The translations under genes and the position numbers were made by a program. This document shows positions 10,313 to 21,001 of a DNA stretch of 64,000 bases, piece after piece. This DNA is from Blattamonas nauphoetae (taxonomy: Eukaryota > Preaxostyla > Oxymonadida): the NCBI GenBank assembly GCA_033064195.1, contig JARBJD010000007.1:434001-498000 (forward strand), read 5' to 3'. Position 1 is the stretch's first letter. Each line of letters begins with the position of its first letter. The notes below the pieces were generated by a model that was given only the letters and a program-made list of their open reading frames with translations, did not search any database and was not told where the DNA came from.

Positions 10313-11680
10313 ACTATTACTTCCTCTTTTATTTCTCTCTAATCCACCAAATATCCTTATCTATCTTTTACTTCTCCCCCAGTGATATTTCCGACTTCTC
10401 CAGATAGCCTAGTCAATTTCCACCAGCACATCCGAATGGGAAGGACTCGTTGTCCCTCCTCCCTAACCTAGTTTTTTCGGGATAGTTGGGATTCGTAGTT
10501 TCTCCGCCTCAAGATGGGTCACAACTTTTGACCTCAAAAAAAGTCGAGGACTCGAATCAAAACACGAGGCCAGTCCCTCGTACCAGTATCTGGTCTGGTT
10601 TCACGAGAATTTTGTCGAAAGTACACGACACTGAATTCTTGATGTGGACAACGACTGTCTCTGCTGTGTGATGAGACGAAATTCGAAAACTGTCTGTCAC
10701 AGTTTCCAAAACAATGACTCTAAGTTTCTTTCAGCAAACTGACTCTGACGACACTCCTGATCAAAATCTCTTCCAATGTGAATCATCAGAGGATTTCTTC
10801 ATGATGGATCCCCATCAGAATGAAGAAACCCTGACACCAAGTTTTCATTTCGAGATTGATTTTTGTAGTAGCCTGTGACATCCGGTGGATTTCCACGTCA
10901 TATTCCCAAAGATCCTCGCCATCCTTTCCCAAATGCATCGACGCCTCGCCATCCACTCACCACACCCATAATGCTCTCACTTCACTTTTCTTTTCTCTTT
11001 TTCTGTTCGTCCAGCCGATGATAGTGTCAGCCATCCAGTAGACTGGCACTTGGGGCTGAAGACTCCGAGCGCCAACTTTGTTGGAGAGCTCGACTACTCA
11101 CTGTGGTAAATTGTTCTAGTAGCCTGCGACATACGGAGCGTTGCTCGCCATGGTTCCCGGTTCCTCGCTTGGCTTCGGTCAGGTTAGAGGCGGGCGCAGG
11201 CGAACCACTAGTCACTTCTCGGTGAACAGCTGGAGAGGCACCTGTCGGAGGTGGGAGTGGCTTCCCACCTCGACATCACTTGAGTTCCTCGCTTGACTTC
11301 GGCTGATAGTCCCCTCGTAAACCCACACAAACTACAAAATCCCGTGCAAATTCGATTTCGCTAACAACGAGTGAACAAATCTTTAACAAAATCTATCCGA
11401 TGTAACTTAACAAAGTGAAGCACATTTTGGTTTTCTTTCTGATTCCAGAGTCCATTGGTCAGTGAACCACTGCAATTATTTGCATGTTTTTATTGATCAT
11501 TCAGTCCACTGGTTCAGAAGATATGGACACTCGACATTTTTTTGCACGATTGATGTCCCTTTGGTTCGAGGCTTTCTCAGCGAGCATAAGCAGAAATAGT
11601 CCACAATTTGCTTTTTTTCTGAGTGTGTTAGAGGCGTCAATAATCCTCGAAAATCAAAAATTCACTCTCTTCTCGGTGTG
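10313..11680. other. Stretch with no recognisable gene
   Basis: Frames here are short and broken. Two motifs recur: AGTAGCCTGYGACATMCGG at about 10866 and 11120, and TTCCTCGCTTGRCTTCGG at about 11162 and 11284. A run at 10713-10865 reads as an acidic peptide but opens into nothing longer. I take it as decayed mobile DNA. Confidence 0.35.
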
Positions 11681-11684
11681 GGAT

Positions 11685-11970
11685 AAAACTGGACCAACGA
11701 AGAAAAAATTAAATTGTAGAATGATATCCCGCCGTGATTCAGAGAAAAACTCAACAAACATCGTTTTGGCCGCTTTTTTCATTTGTTCAATTGTAAGATT
11801 CGATTGGTGAAAAAAAAGTTTTGCACACATTTGAAGCAAAAATTGTGGGTATCTAGGAAGAGGTGAAATGAAAATACATTTTCTTCGGTCCAAAACTGAC
11901 GTCTGGTCGTGGAGAAACGAGCTCAAAAAGTACAAAAAGTGTGTTCTTGCTGTATTCACACTATGTCTTT
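11685..11970. repeat. Diverged copy C of the AT-rich fold-back family
   Basis: From about 11690 the plus strand follows copies A and B with many changes: GGACCAACGAAGAAAAAATT against GGTCAAACAAAGAAAAATAT, then GAGAAAAACTCAACAAACATCG against GAGAAAACCTCAAAATACG. From about 11900 the match turns over to the opposite strand (GTCGTGGAGAAACGAG against the complement of CTCCTTTCTCCACAACTAG). This indicates a rearranged or fold-back copy. Confidence 0.5.
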
Positions 11971-12369
11971 AGAAATGGGGTCGTGAAAAATGTTTGGGTT
12001 GGACTTCTCAATCGACCTATTCAACGGCATCGTATCGAACAGTATGGAGACAAGGAGTGTTTGACAAGCAGAAAACAGGTGGATTGACATGTCAACAATG
12101 CATAATCGGTGAAGAATACAGTCCCAATAATTTAAAATCAAAGCAAAAAATTTCAAAGTCGAATTAAATAGTTCAAAGTCGAAAAACAGATTTTTTCATT
12201 TCGCTTCCGAAATAAGCACATAATTCGCTCTATTTTTTCCTGTGACCTTTTTGAACCCATGTGCTTTATCGGGTGAACTCGTTTTTCAGGATTTAAAACA
12301 ATGCATTCATGCTTTCTGAGGTGATTTTGAGCTTTTTATAGTTGTGTCACCAATATGTCCCATGTCACC
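11971..12369. other. Stretch with no recognisable gene
   Basis: No coding frame or RNA gene is evident. A short tandem-like motif, TTCAAAGTCGAA, appears twice near 12151-12185. Confidence 0.35.
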
Positions 12370-12790
12370 AATCCGGCCTTATTCTGGATAAATCAATATT
12401 GGTCAAACAAAGAAAAATATGAAATTTTAGAATTATACTCCCACGCGATCCCGAGAAAACCTCAAAATACGTTTCACGATACGAATGCACACATTTTTTC
12501 AACTTTTTCACCTCCTTTCTCCACAACTAGCCATCCGTTTTGCACCAAATAAAGTGCAGTATAGTCGGATAGATCTCAACAAAAGCTGCTCAAAATATAA
12601 ACCGTTTTTTTCCGAAGAAGTTTTTGTCGAGACAAATATGGGTTTTTTCTTTCAATTTACCCAAAGACCCAGATTTTTTTCTGAAATTTTTGTCAAAATG
12701 TTCGTTTCACCAAAAAAACGTTTCTGTGACAAATTTCATCGAAATCGATTCATTGGTTGTTGAGATATTGTCAAAACGAGGCAAAAACTA
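12370..12790. repeat. Copy B of the AT-rich fold-back family
   Basis: This stretch matches the central and left part of copy A (about 9770-10165) in direct orientation. Shared blocks include TCTCCACAACYAGYCATMCG, CAAAAGCTGCTCAAAAWATAAACCG and TTGTCGAGAMAAATATGGG. It lacks the GC-rich arm core of copy A. It ends about 155 bp before the Merlin-like transposase frame. Confidence 0.7.
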
Positions 12791-12944
12791 ACTTTAGAGG
12801 ATTCCTTATTTCCACTTGTTCAGTGTTTAAACAATGTTTTTGAAGAATAATAGTGACAATTCAAGTCGAGTTAGGGGGAGGAAACACATTTGTACTTTCG
12901 TGATTGATTGTACAAAATTAGGAGTCTGATCAAAATAACTCAGG

Positions 12945-13770
12945 ATGGAAGAAGTCAACCATCCTGAAAGATCCTTTCTTTCATCCCTGAAACTCTTTCT
13001 CAACAAAGAAATGACATTCCAATGGTTCCAACATTCCAGTATGAACGACGCAGTTCCTCATTGTTTTCACCATCACATTGACTATTCTTTCGTCAAAGAT
13101 GGAAACAAACGATATTTTAGATACTCCAAATGCAAGACGAAGAGGTCAGCATACAAGAATACTAGTCTATTTCACAGTCACCAATCCAACCAGATTCGAC
13201 CATTTATGGAAGTGTCTCCAAATACGATTGGCTTCTGGAAAAGCCATTTCCAAGCAACATGCACCGAAATTTGGAACTCTGTACAACCGCAAATTGGCGG
13301 AGAAGGGACTATTGTGGAAATAGACGAAGCAATAGTAAGAAAAAGAAAATACCATCGAGGGAGACGCAAAGAACAAATCTGGGTGTTTGGTGCGGTTCAA
13401 CGGCTCGAAGACGGGAAAGCAGGCCCAAACTTCGAAATGATAGTCCCAGACAGAACTAGAGGAACATTAGAACCAATTATTTGCAGGCTGATAAGACCAG
13501 GAACCCACATAATGTCCGACGAATGGCGAGCATATGCAAATCTCAGCACCATCGGATACAGTGGAGGGTCTTTGGTCTCATATGAGACGGAGTTTCCCTT
13601 CGAACGGGGTCCAAAAGCGCTTTTTGTCAGGATTTTTGGCCACATGGCTCGTGAAACGTATTTTAAACAACACTTTCGAAGGATTAGTGAAAGCTGTTGT
13701 GTTTAATATTTCATACTGCCCATCACCAGGCGAACATCTAAGTCAATTACAGGAAGATGCTGCTGACTGA
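12945..13770 (+). pseudogene. Merlin-like (IS1595/ISXO2 type) transposase remnant
   Basis: A 253-codon frame opens at 12945 and contains TIVEIDEAIVRKRKYHRGRR, then IWVFGAVQR and HIMSDEWRAYANL. These are the first and second catalytic Asp regions of the DDE transposase shared by bacterial IS1595/ISXO2 elements and eukaryotic Merlin. The C-terminal motif VEGLWSHMRRS and the segment after it lie in another frame (13534-13770). The stretch that normally joins GY to the VEG..W motif is missing, so a deletion with frame change has broken the gene. The N-terminal zinc-ribbon-like part is not clear. This is a plain DNA transposon relic. Confidence 0.8.
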
Positions 13771-15448
13771 ATTTAAGAAAAGATCACGATCAACCCTTTT
13801 TTTTCTTTTCACAACCTCTTTTCTAGAGATATAGTGTGAGTGAAACCTTCAATATTTGTTTCTCCCCATCTAAAATTGTTGAGAAGAGCGTTAATCTGCG
13901 TGAAAAGAATCTTGGTTGTGATACACGAGCTGTAGAGACTCTGTCCAAGGAACTCCTATTTAGGAGTTTATAGGACGATCGGCCCAAGATTGGACGGAAA
14001 GGTGAACAAATCGGACAAGCACCTTTTTTCATACTGAAGATTTCTCTCAATTAGTTCATCCAACTTCTGTGCTTATCTCTAAAGAAGACAAATCGGATGT
14101 TGTCCTGTTCAGTCTTCAGATCTGATCCTTTTCCCCATGACAAGTTTTCTTCGTCATCTCTTTTCTTTCAGGACGTCTCATCCCGCGATTTGAAGTCAGT
14201 TCTCCATTCAACACTTCTTCTGTCTCGTACAAAGTCATTTGTGTCTCCATTGAAGCAAAATTTGTGGAGATCTTCGCGACTCGTCATTTGCTCTTCTCTT
14301 CTCTGTCAATGATTTCAGACTCAGTTGATAGAAGCAAATCTCACAATATCAGTTTGTGTTTCCATCGTTTTTTACCCTTTTCTCCGTTCACTTCTCTTCA
14401 TTAGTCAGGAATGGATGACTAATTCAAATCCAGATCTGATGTGAACCGAACGAAATGAGATTTTGATGATTCAGGATCTCAGTATGCCTTTCCATTCTTT
14501 TTACACTCGTACTATCCCAAATCCCAGCAATGAAGACCCCAGAACAATCAGCGGTGAAGATAGCAATGCTCTCGATACCTCTGACCAACGGATTAAACAC
14601 AGATCGCTCATAGACCTTTCCAACTCTCTTAATGTGGATGACGCAAGCATGTCATCACTATCACTTGTCATCCCTACCCAATCCACTCCAAGTGTCACTT
14701 TCTCGCCTGCGATGCCCAATTCTCTCCATCCTACTCCAATTTCTTCATTGGTCGGAACTTCTCAAGTGTAATCAAAGCCTCCCACAGTTCAACCAGCTGC
14801 CTCCCCATCTCCAGTCACTCTCTCCGTGATCAACCAAAAATCACCCGCTAATTCACGCACAACCTATCCACTCGTGTCCATACGTGATCTCAGTGGTGTA
14901 TCGTCTCCTACTCTCTCCGCCGAATACGTCTAATCTACCAAAATCTCTGTCATCTTCTCTTTTGGGTGTCTTCACATCCATTCGATGCCATTTGACCGAT
15001 ACTCGCCTGCTTGGTTGAAGATGCAGATGGGACACTGAGGATCGTCACATCGACACGCGATTCATTCATCAAAGCACCCACTCCGAAGCCAGTTGATCTG
15101 ATTCTGTCGCACCAGCACCCTCCTCCAGGCAAGGAAGACACCCGAATGGGAGAAAAATGCTACCGACACTTCCAAAGAGAGTGGTGACGATGATCATCAC
15201 CCTCGCTGCCTGACAACATACCGTTCGCCAGTCTGCATTCTTTAGAGGACACCACATTCACTACCAAGCAGGCACGCTCGCCAACTCCCGTTGCTCATCG
15301 CATCTTCCAAGCTGCCGGCCTGATGCCCCTCAATCAAGCTGCAGAATGGCTGCCCAACCACACCTGGAAGAACGCCCTCACTCTCGCTGCAATCCCTGTT
15401 CACAATCGAAGTCTGAGATCGAATCGACCGTAATGATTTAATTCATAT
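13771..15448. other. Stretch with no recognisable gene
   Basis: A 102-codon plus frame at 14463-14771 is Ser/Pro/Thr-rich and has no domain I know. A later plus-strand run at about 15240-15430 reads as an open peptide ending HNRSLRSNRP. The minus strand has only short frames. The pieces may belong to a decayed element but I cannot name one. Confidence 0.35.
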
Positions 15449-16441
15449 ATGTCAGAGACAGGGGAACTGTATCTTGAGAGAACCCTGAAATCCCAGTCTG
15501 CTTTTTATTATCCTTTAAGAAGAATAAACCCGACATTACCACTCTAACTCCTTTTTCTTCTGCCTTTTTTTTTCACCAATTTTCAGATTTCCTAAGCTCG
15601 ATTTTCGAAATCCAAAAAACCCAGACAACCCTTTTCAACCGGTTGGCCCTGATGATGACACTCAATACTGGCTCGTAAAGATTCCATCCACCGTCTGATT
15701 CATGATTCTTTTCGTTCATCCTCTCTCCCAAATTGATCACTGGACTCTTTCCTTTTACTATAGTTTGATCCACATGTTTTGAACGGAATAAAGTTTCCAA
15801 TTCATAAACTCTCCCAAAATCCAACCACTGAACAACCATCCAAAGTTTCACTCGGTTCTGCAAAAGTTAAGAAGCAAAGAGACAAATCTACTCAAGGAAA
15901 AGAAACCGAACAACATGACGAGAGCATTACACTTCATTTCGCGTTTAGCGAACATTCCCCACAGGAAATCCAGGCCATGGCTCCACTCATCTTCGATTCA
16001 TCTACGAAGACATGGAAACTTGGTAGTGCCATTCTTTTATTTCATTTTTTAGGGAAACAATTCTCAAGGAATATCACCATTTTCGAAGAATCTCCACTTC
16101 CACCCGTCCTCCCACCTCATCTTTCATCACAACATCCCATTCCTTCAGAAAAGACTGGTCTATCTGTGCATTGTCCTCCAAAAGGTGTGATATATTCTAA
16201 ATTTACTCAAGTTTTAATAGGATTTGGTTTCTCTGAAGATGTACTGAAACACGAACGGGGTTTCGTTCCTCAGGCATCGAACGTAGAGTCTGTGGTCCAA
16301 AAAATCAAGCGAACTCATTCAGAGAAAGCTGATTCAACGAAAGAGAGAAGTGAACACCGTGAAAAATCACACAAAAAGGAGGAAAAGAGAGACAAAAAAG
16401 AGAAAAAGAAACATCATAAGGATAGGAGAGACAGAGATTGA
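15449..16441 (+). CDS. RNA polymerase I subunit RPA34/PAF49-like
   Basis: I join five exons: 15449-15495, 15587-15692, 15764-16022, 16053-16184 and 16221-16441. The introns are 91, 71, 30 and 36 nt, and all run GT to AG. The spliced frame starts MSETGELYLERTLKSQ. The second junction gives YWLVKIPST followed by FDPHVLNG, which resembles the (W/L)L(I/V)K.P..F.....LNG motif of RPA34-type Pol I subunits. A later FEESPLPPVLPP and a long Lys/Glu-rich tail (HKKEEKRDKKEKKKHHKD) are also usual in that family. The protein is about 254 aa. It would pair with an RPA49-like partner in Pol I initiation and elongation. The family is poorly conserved, so the call is moderate; the exon structure is better supported than the name. 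Confidence 0.5.
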
Positions 16442-16615
16442 ACACTTCATTGAATGATAAAATTTGAAGAGTTTCAGAGATTAATTTTCATTGTTATCCT
16501 CGATGACCAATTTTGTCTGCTCCAAAACCGAGAACCTCTTCAAGCCATTGGATCAGTGAAGTTTGATATTAAACTCATTTACGAGACGTGTGGAGCATGA
16601 ATCAAAATGAAAACT

Positions 16616-18203
16616 TTACACGAATTGCTTGTTCAAGTTTTGAGCAGAACGTACTCGTGTTACGACTGTGCAAATCTTTGACGCGAACCACACAATCGTA
16701 AATGAGACGATTGAACGATTTCCAAACGTATAATCACAGCAGAGGTAGAGAAGAATCTCGAAGAAGGTGAGACTCCACTCCAAACCTGCAAGTGTTGCGT
16801 TTTGGAGAGCATCCTGACAGCGTACTTGTCTGAACACAGAGTGGCTTGTTCCGTAAAGGGACGGAGGAAGTCCAGAAATGGATTGGACCAATGTTTCTTT
16901 GGAGACGTCGAGATCTGACGAAGACGGGAACGACTCAAGGATGCTTCTGAGATAATCCGTCTTCTGAGAATGGGTTGTTCTCTTTCCAGGCAGCTCCAGT
17001 TCCTTCTTCATCGTTTTCTTCATCACGAAATCGTACACCAACGGCTGACATCCAGAACGATCGTTGACAGAACACGTCTTGTTGTTTTCGTTGGCATCAA
17101 CGAAGTAGCCACGGTGAGTGCCTGTAAACACGAGTGTACTGGACTTACATTCAGTGTTCTCGTTGACAAATCTCTTCCAGCGGTTCGAGGAGCGTCTTTC
17201 CCAGACAAACTTGAGGAAGAGTTGTTGGACGAGGGTGATCCCAACCCAAACAATGATTTGAAGACCAAAGCGAGGAACTGTGAGGAGCTCGTCGTATTCG
17301 AGGGATCCGTGTTCGAAGTGGAGTGAAGGGAATAGATTGAAGATCAGTGACACCAGAAGCAAATTGAGAGTTGGAGATGTGCGACGAGATGCAAATAGTC
17401 GTTTCCAATGCTGGAGAAGGTGTCTTTGGCGGAGGTTTGCAATGGGTGAGGTGGAGTCTTTGGTAGTTGATTCCCACCCGATGAAGAAGACTGATTGAGC
17501 ACATTTTTGATGTAGCTTGTAGAGAAGGGCGATTCCTTTGAATATGGCGGCTAGAATAGTCAAGGTCCAAAACCAGATGACATCTGCATCGACATAGTGT
17601 TGTTGATCTTTCATGTATAGAACAAACCAGACAAGCCCGGTTCCGATGTTGAATATGATGAACATATTAGCGAACGAATCAAAAAATGCGACAAAACAGC
17701 GAAGGATAAACTGGAAGGATAAGGAAAAGAAGTGACAGACTTGAGGTGAGGCTAGCGACGATTGCTCTTCTCTATAGATCGTGATGCAACCAAGAACAGT
17801 GAAGAATATAGCGAGGATGATTGTGAGATAAAACATCGCCATGTATCCATGCATGGGTCTTTCTTTTTGCATTGATTGTGAGAGAGTCTCCTGAAGCGAG
17901 CAGTGTTCAATGAAAGGAACCTATGAAAAAACAAACCACATCCAGAACAATTTTAACCATTTCTTCCATCATGTACATTTTCAGTGCTTCAGCTTCATCC
18001 GCTGAGATGTTTCGTCTCCCGATATTGGCATCTTGCATGATATATGCCAGTGGAACGACACTCGATTTATCATTGTACGAAAATGTCAGAGAAATGAGAA
18101 TATGAAGGATCATATTGACTTTAAAGATGAAATTCCTTTGTTGACGATGGAGATGCCAACAAAAAAAACAATTGGTCGATCTCGCTAGACTTGAAGATTC
18201 CAT
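16616..18203 (-). CDS. Meckelin (TMEM67)-like protein lacking the ectodomain
   Basis: A 418-codon frame (17872 to 16616) extends upstream across a short intron to an exon starting at 18203. The best junction is a 37-nt GT-AG intron ending at 17921. The protein has several hydrophobic segments, a central FFIGWE that corresponds to the FFIDWE motif of meckelin, and a C-terminal block (LEWSLTFFEILLYLCCDY, then VVTRVRSAQNL) that fits the meckelin C-terminus. Meckelin acts at the ciliary transition zone. Normal meckelins are about 1000 aa with a Cys-rich N-terminal ectodomain. Only about 500 aa fit here, because the transketolase gene ends about 100 bp upstream. The ectodomain is therefore absent, or lies elsewhere through rearrangement. 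Confidence 0.62.
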
Positions 18204-18305
18204 TGAATTATTGCTTTGGAGAAAGTGAAGAGCAAGAATGAAAACGAATGGGCAGATAGTCGTTGAATTTATAGGAAATGTTGATATTCAATTAATAGAT
18301 GATGT

Positions 18306-20425
18306 CTACGGCTTGTTGATGAGGTCGTGTGGCACCTTTCCAGAATAGAATGTGGTGATTTGAGACACACGGTCAGCAACGTGTTCAGGAGTAAGCTTGA
18401 AGTGAGCGTAGACAGCGCTGGCAGGAGCTGAAACACCAAACGAGTCAATTCCGATTTGAGCGTGAGAGAACTCGTTCCACGCAAATGTGGCACCAGCTTC
18501 AACGGACACGACTGGGATGCCTGCAGGGAGGAGAGAAGCCTTGTAAGGCACTGGCTGAGCGCGGAAGAGTTCGAGGCATGGAGCGGACACAACACGAACA
18601 CCCACCTTGTCCTGAAGCTTCTTGGCAGCATCAATGGCAAGTGACACCTCAGAGCCAGTGGCAATCAAAATGACAGCCTTTCCAGCGGCAATGGTTCCAG
18701 CTTCATAGACAGTGTATGCACCTTGAGCAACCTTCTCTGCAGAAGAGTTCTCGAGTTGTGGGAGGTTCTGGCGAGACAGAGCGAGGACCGATGGAGTGCC
18801 AGTCGCGTTCAAAGCGGCAGCATATGCACCAACAGTCTCACGACCATCGCAAGGACGGAACACATACATGTTGGGAAGGGCACGGAACTGTGTGAGTGTC
18901 TCAATCGGCTGATGAGTCGGTCCATCCTCACCGACACCAATGGAGTCGTGAGTGAAGATGTGGATGACGCGAAGATGGGAGAGAGCAGCAAGACGGATGG
19001 CTCCGAGGGCATATGGTCCGAAAACGAAGAATGTTGAAACGTATGGAACCATTCCCTTGCAGAACGCAGCAATTCCGTTTCCGATGGCACACATGGCGTG
19101 TTCGCGGATTCCAAATGGAATGTTGCGTCCTGTGAAATCACCGGACTTCATGTAGGAGGAGTTCTTGATTTGAGCGAGAGTTGATCCAACAAGATCAGCA
19201 GAGCCACCAATCACAGTGGGGAGAAGCTCACCAATCTTAGCCATCACAATTTCACTGGATTTGCGGGTTGCTTCTGGTTTGTCTGTTGGTTTATACTGTG
19301 GGAGTTGAGCGATCAAATCAGATGGAATCTCACCTTTGATGAAGTATTTATCAAGGGTAGCGAACTCAGAGGGATACTTTGTCTTGTATGCTTCAAATTT
19401 GGCGTTCCATGCCTGGCGAGCCGCTTCTTGGCGTTTGTTAACTTCATCTTTGTAGAAAGTGGAGACTTCGGCTGGAACAAAGAATTTTTCCTTTCCAAAA
19501 CCCCATGCAGCCTTCAGTCGCTCAATATCTTCATCACCAAGTGGGGAGCCGTGAACCTTTGCGGTTCCTTGGAGCTTAGCACCGAAACCAATAGTTGTGG
19601 CGACTTTGAGCATTTGTGGCTTGTTGTTCTTGCGAGCCTTAGCTGCTTCAATGGCCTTGAGGATTCCAGCAAGGTCTGAATCACCATTTGGAACCGTGTG
19701 CACTTCCCATCCATAAGCTTCAAAGCGCTTTGCGACATCTTCTTGGAATGAGAGGCTAGTTGGTCCATCGATGGTAATTTTGTTGTCATCATAAAGAACG
19801 ATCAGATTGTCAAGACCGAGAGTGCCGGCAAGAGAGCAGGCTTCAGAAGCCACGCCTTCCTGGAGGCATCCATCTCCGCAGAAGACATAGACATTGTGGT
19901 TGAAGATCTCAGCATCAGCCTTATTAAAAGTGGCAGCCATATGTTTTTCAGCGATTGCAAGACCAACAGCAGAAGAGATACCTGCACAAGACGATGATAT
20001 GAAAGATAAACAAACCGTTTCCGAGTGGCCCTGTTGTGACTTCAACACCAGGCAAATCATGAGATTCTGGATGTCCAGCGAGGCGAGACCCAATTTGACG
20101 GAAGGTCTGCATTTCTTCAAGTGAGACACCACAGTTGCAGAGGTGAAGCATCGAATAAAGGAGTGAGCTCGCATGTCCATTGGAGAGGACAAAACGATCT
20201 CTGTTAATCCACTGGGCATCCTTTGGGTCGATGTTAAGAACACGGGAGAAGAGAGCATGTGCCATTGGGGCCATACCCATTGGAGCACCTGGATGTCCCT
20301 GAGAACAGAATCGCCAAATGAATAGAAGGAAAATGACAAACCGAGTTTGCTTTCTGGACAGTATCAGCTGCGAGGAGCCTGATAGTATTCACACATTTCT
20401 GGTCAAGTTCTGTGAACGAAGCCAT
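18306..20425 (-). CDS. Transketolase
   Basis: Three exons (20425-20342, 20298-20016 and 19981-18306) are separated by introns of 43 and 34 nt, each starting GTTTGT and ending AG. The first junction restores SGHPGAPMG and the second restores [19 protein letters not shown], both highly conserved in transketolases. The product is about 680 aa, normal for the family. The thiamine-diphosphate motif begins [10 protein letters not shown] and ends in DDNKITIDG. The pyrimidine domain has [13 protein letters not shown] and [15 protein letters not shown]. It moves two-carbon ketol units between sugar phosphates in the non-oxidative pentose phosphate pathway, in the cytosol. It is complete, with no missing key residues seen. 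Confidence 0.97.
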
Positions 20426-20517
20426 TTGTCAGATCAAACCCAGAATCCGAGCAAATCTGTTTCGGTCAGAAAGAAAAGTGTGAAATGCGTAATTAAGAAG
20501 AAGAAAAGAAGGCAGAG

Positions 20518-20985
20518 GTGGACTTTCTGGGCCAAAAAACTCTAAGTAGTGGCAAAAAAGTTGTGCTCGGCGGGAGTCGAACCCCGAGCACAACAGTCGA
20601 CAGAGGGGTTGGCTACCGCTAGGCCAAACGCGCCGCACGTTCACTTCCAAAAAATTGGTGTCTTGAAGGGAGAACTGCCATTGATTGTCACTTCACGATA
20701 AATCATGACCAGTATCTTTGTTTTGATAAAAAGTCTCAAAATCCCAGTCATAATGTTGAAATGATTCAAGAAAGCGTAAAGATGAAGCGATATAGTTCGC
20801 CGATCGACCTCATCAAACATGATCGAATGATCGTGACATTCTCTGAGACGATCTCGACACTATGCACACTATTTCAAAACGAATACGGATTTTCAACTTA
20901 ATATGCCACATTATTACGAGAGAATAGCCTAGTTGAACAATAAAGTCACAACACTCCTCGATCACCTTTGGCCCAGAAAGTCCAC
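20518..20985. mobile_element. Possible 468-bp element with 19-bp perfect inverted ends
   Basis: GTGGACTTTCTGGGCCAAA at 20518-20536 has an exact inverted copy at 20967-20985. The block sits between transketolase and the coiled-coil gene and carries the tRNA-like sequence. I could not find a clear target duplication, so this may be a small TIR element or a chance structure in an intergenic region. Confidence 0.4.
20560..20640 (-). ncRNA. tRNA-like sequence with Pol III A and B boxes
   Basis: The minus strand has an A-box match (TGGCCTAGCGG, 20626-20616) and a perfect B box (GGTTCGACTCC, 20583-20573) separated by 32 nt, which is tRNA spacing. The D-arm folds with a three-base stem (GGC/GCC). 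The anticodon and T stems do not fold into a normal cloverleaf. Instead a strong hairpin (GTTGTGCTCGG with its complement, 20560-20594) encloses the B box. A T-run follows, which could end Pol III transcription. I read it as a tRNA-derived sequence (pseudo-tRNA or SINE-like), not a working tRNA. Confidence 0.45.
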
Positions 20986-21001
20986 TCGTGCCGAAAAGAA
21001 A

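Noticed and set aside
20560-20640. Functional tRNA gene
   Set aside because: A and B boxes are fine, but the anticodon and T arms do not form a normal cloverleaf.
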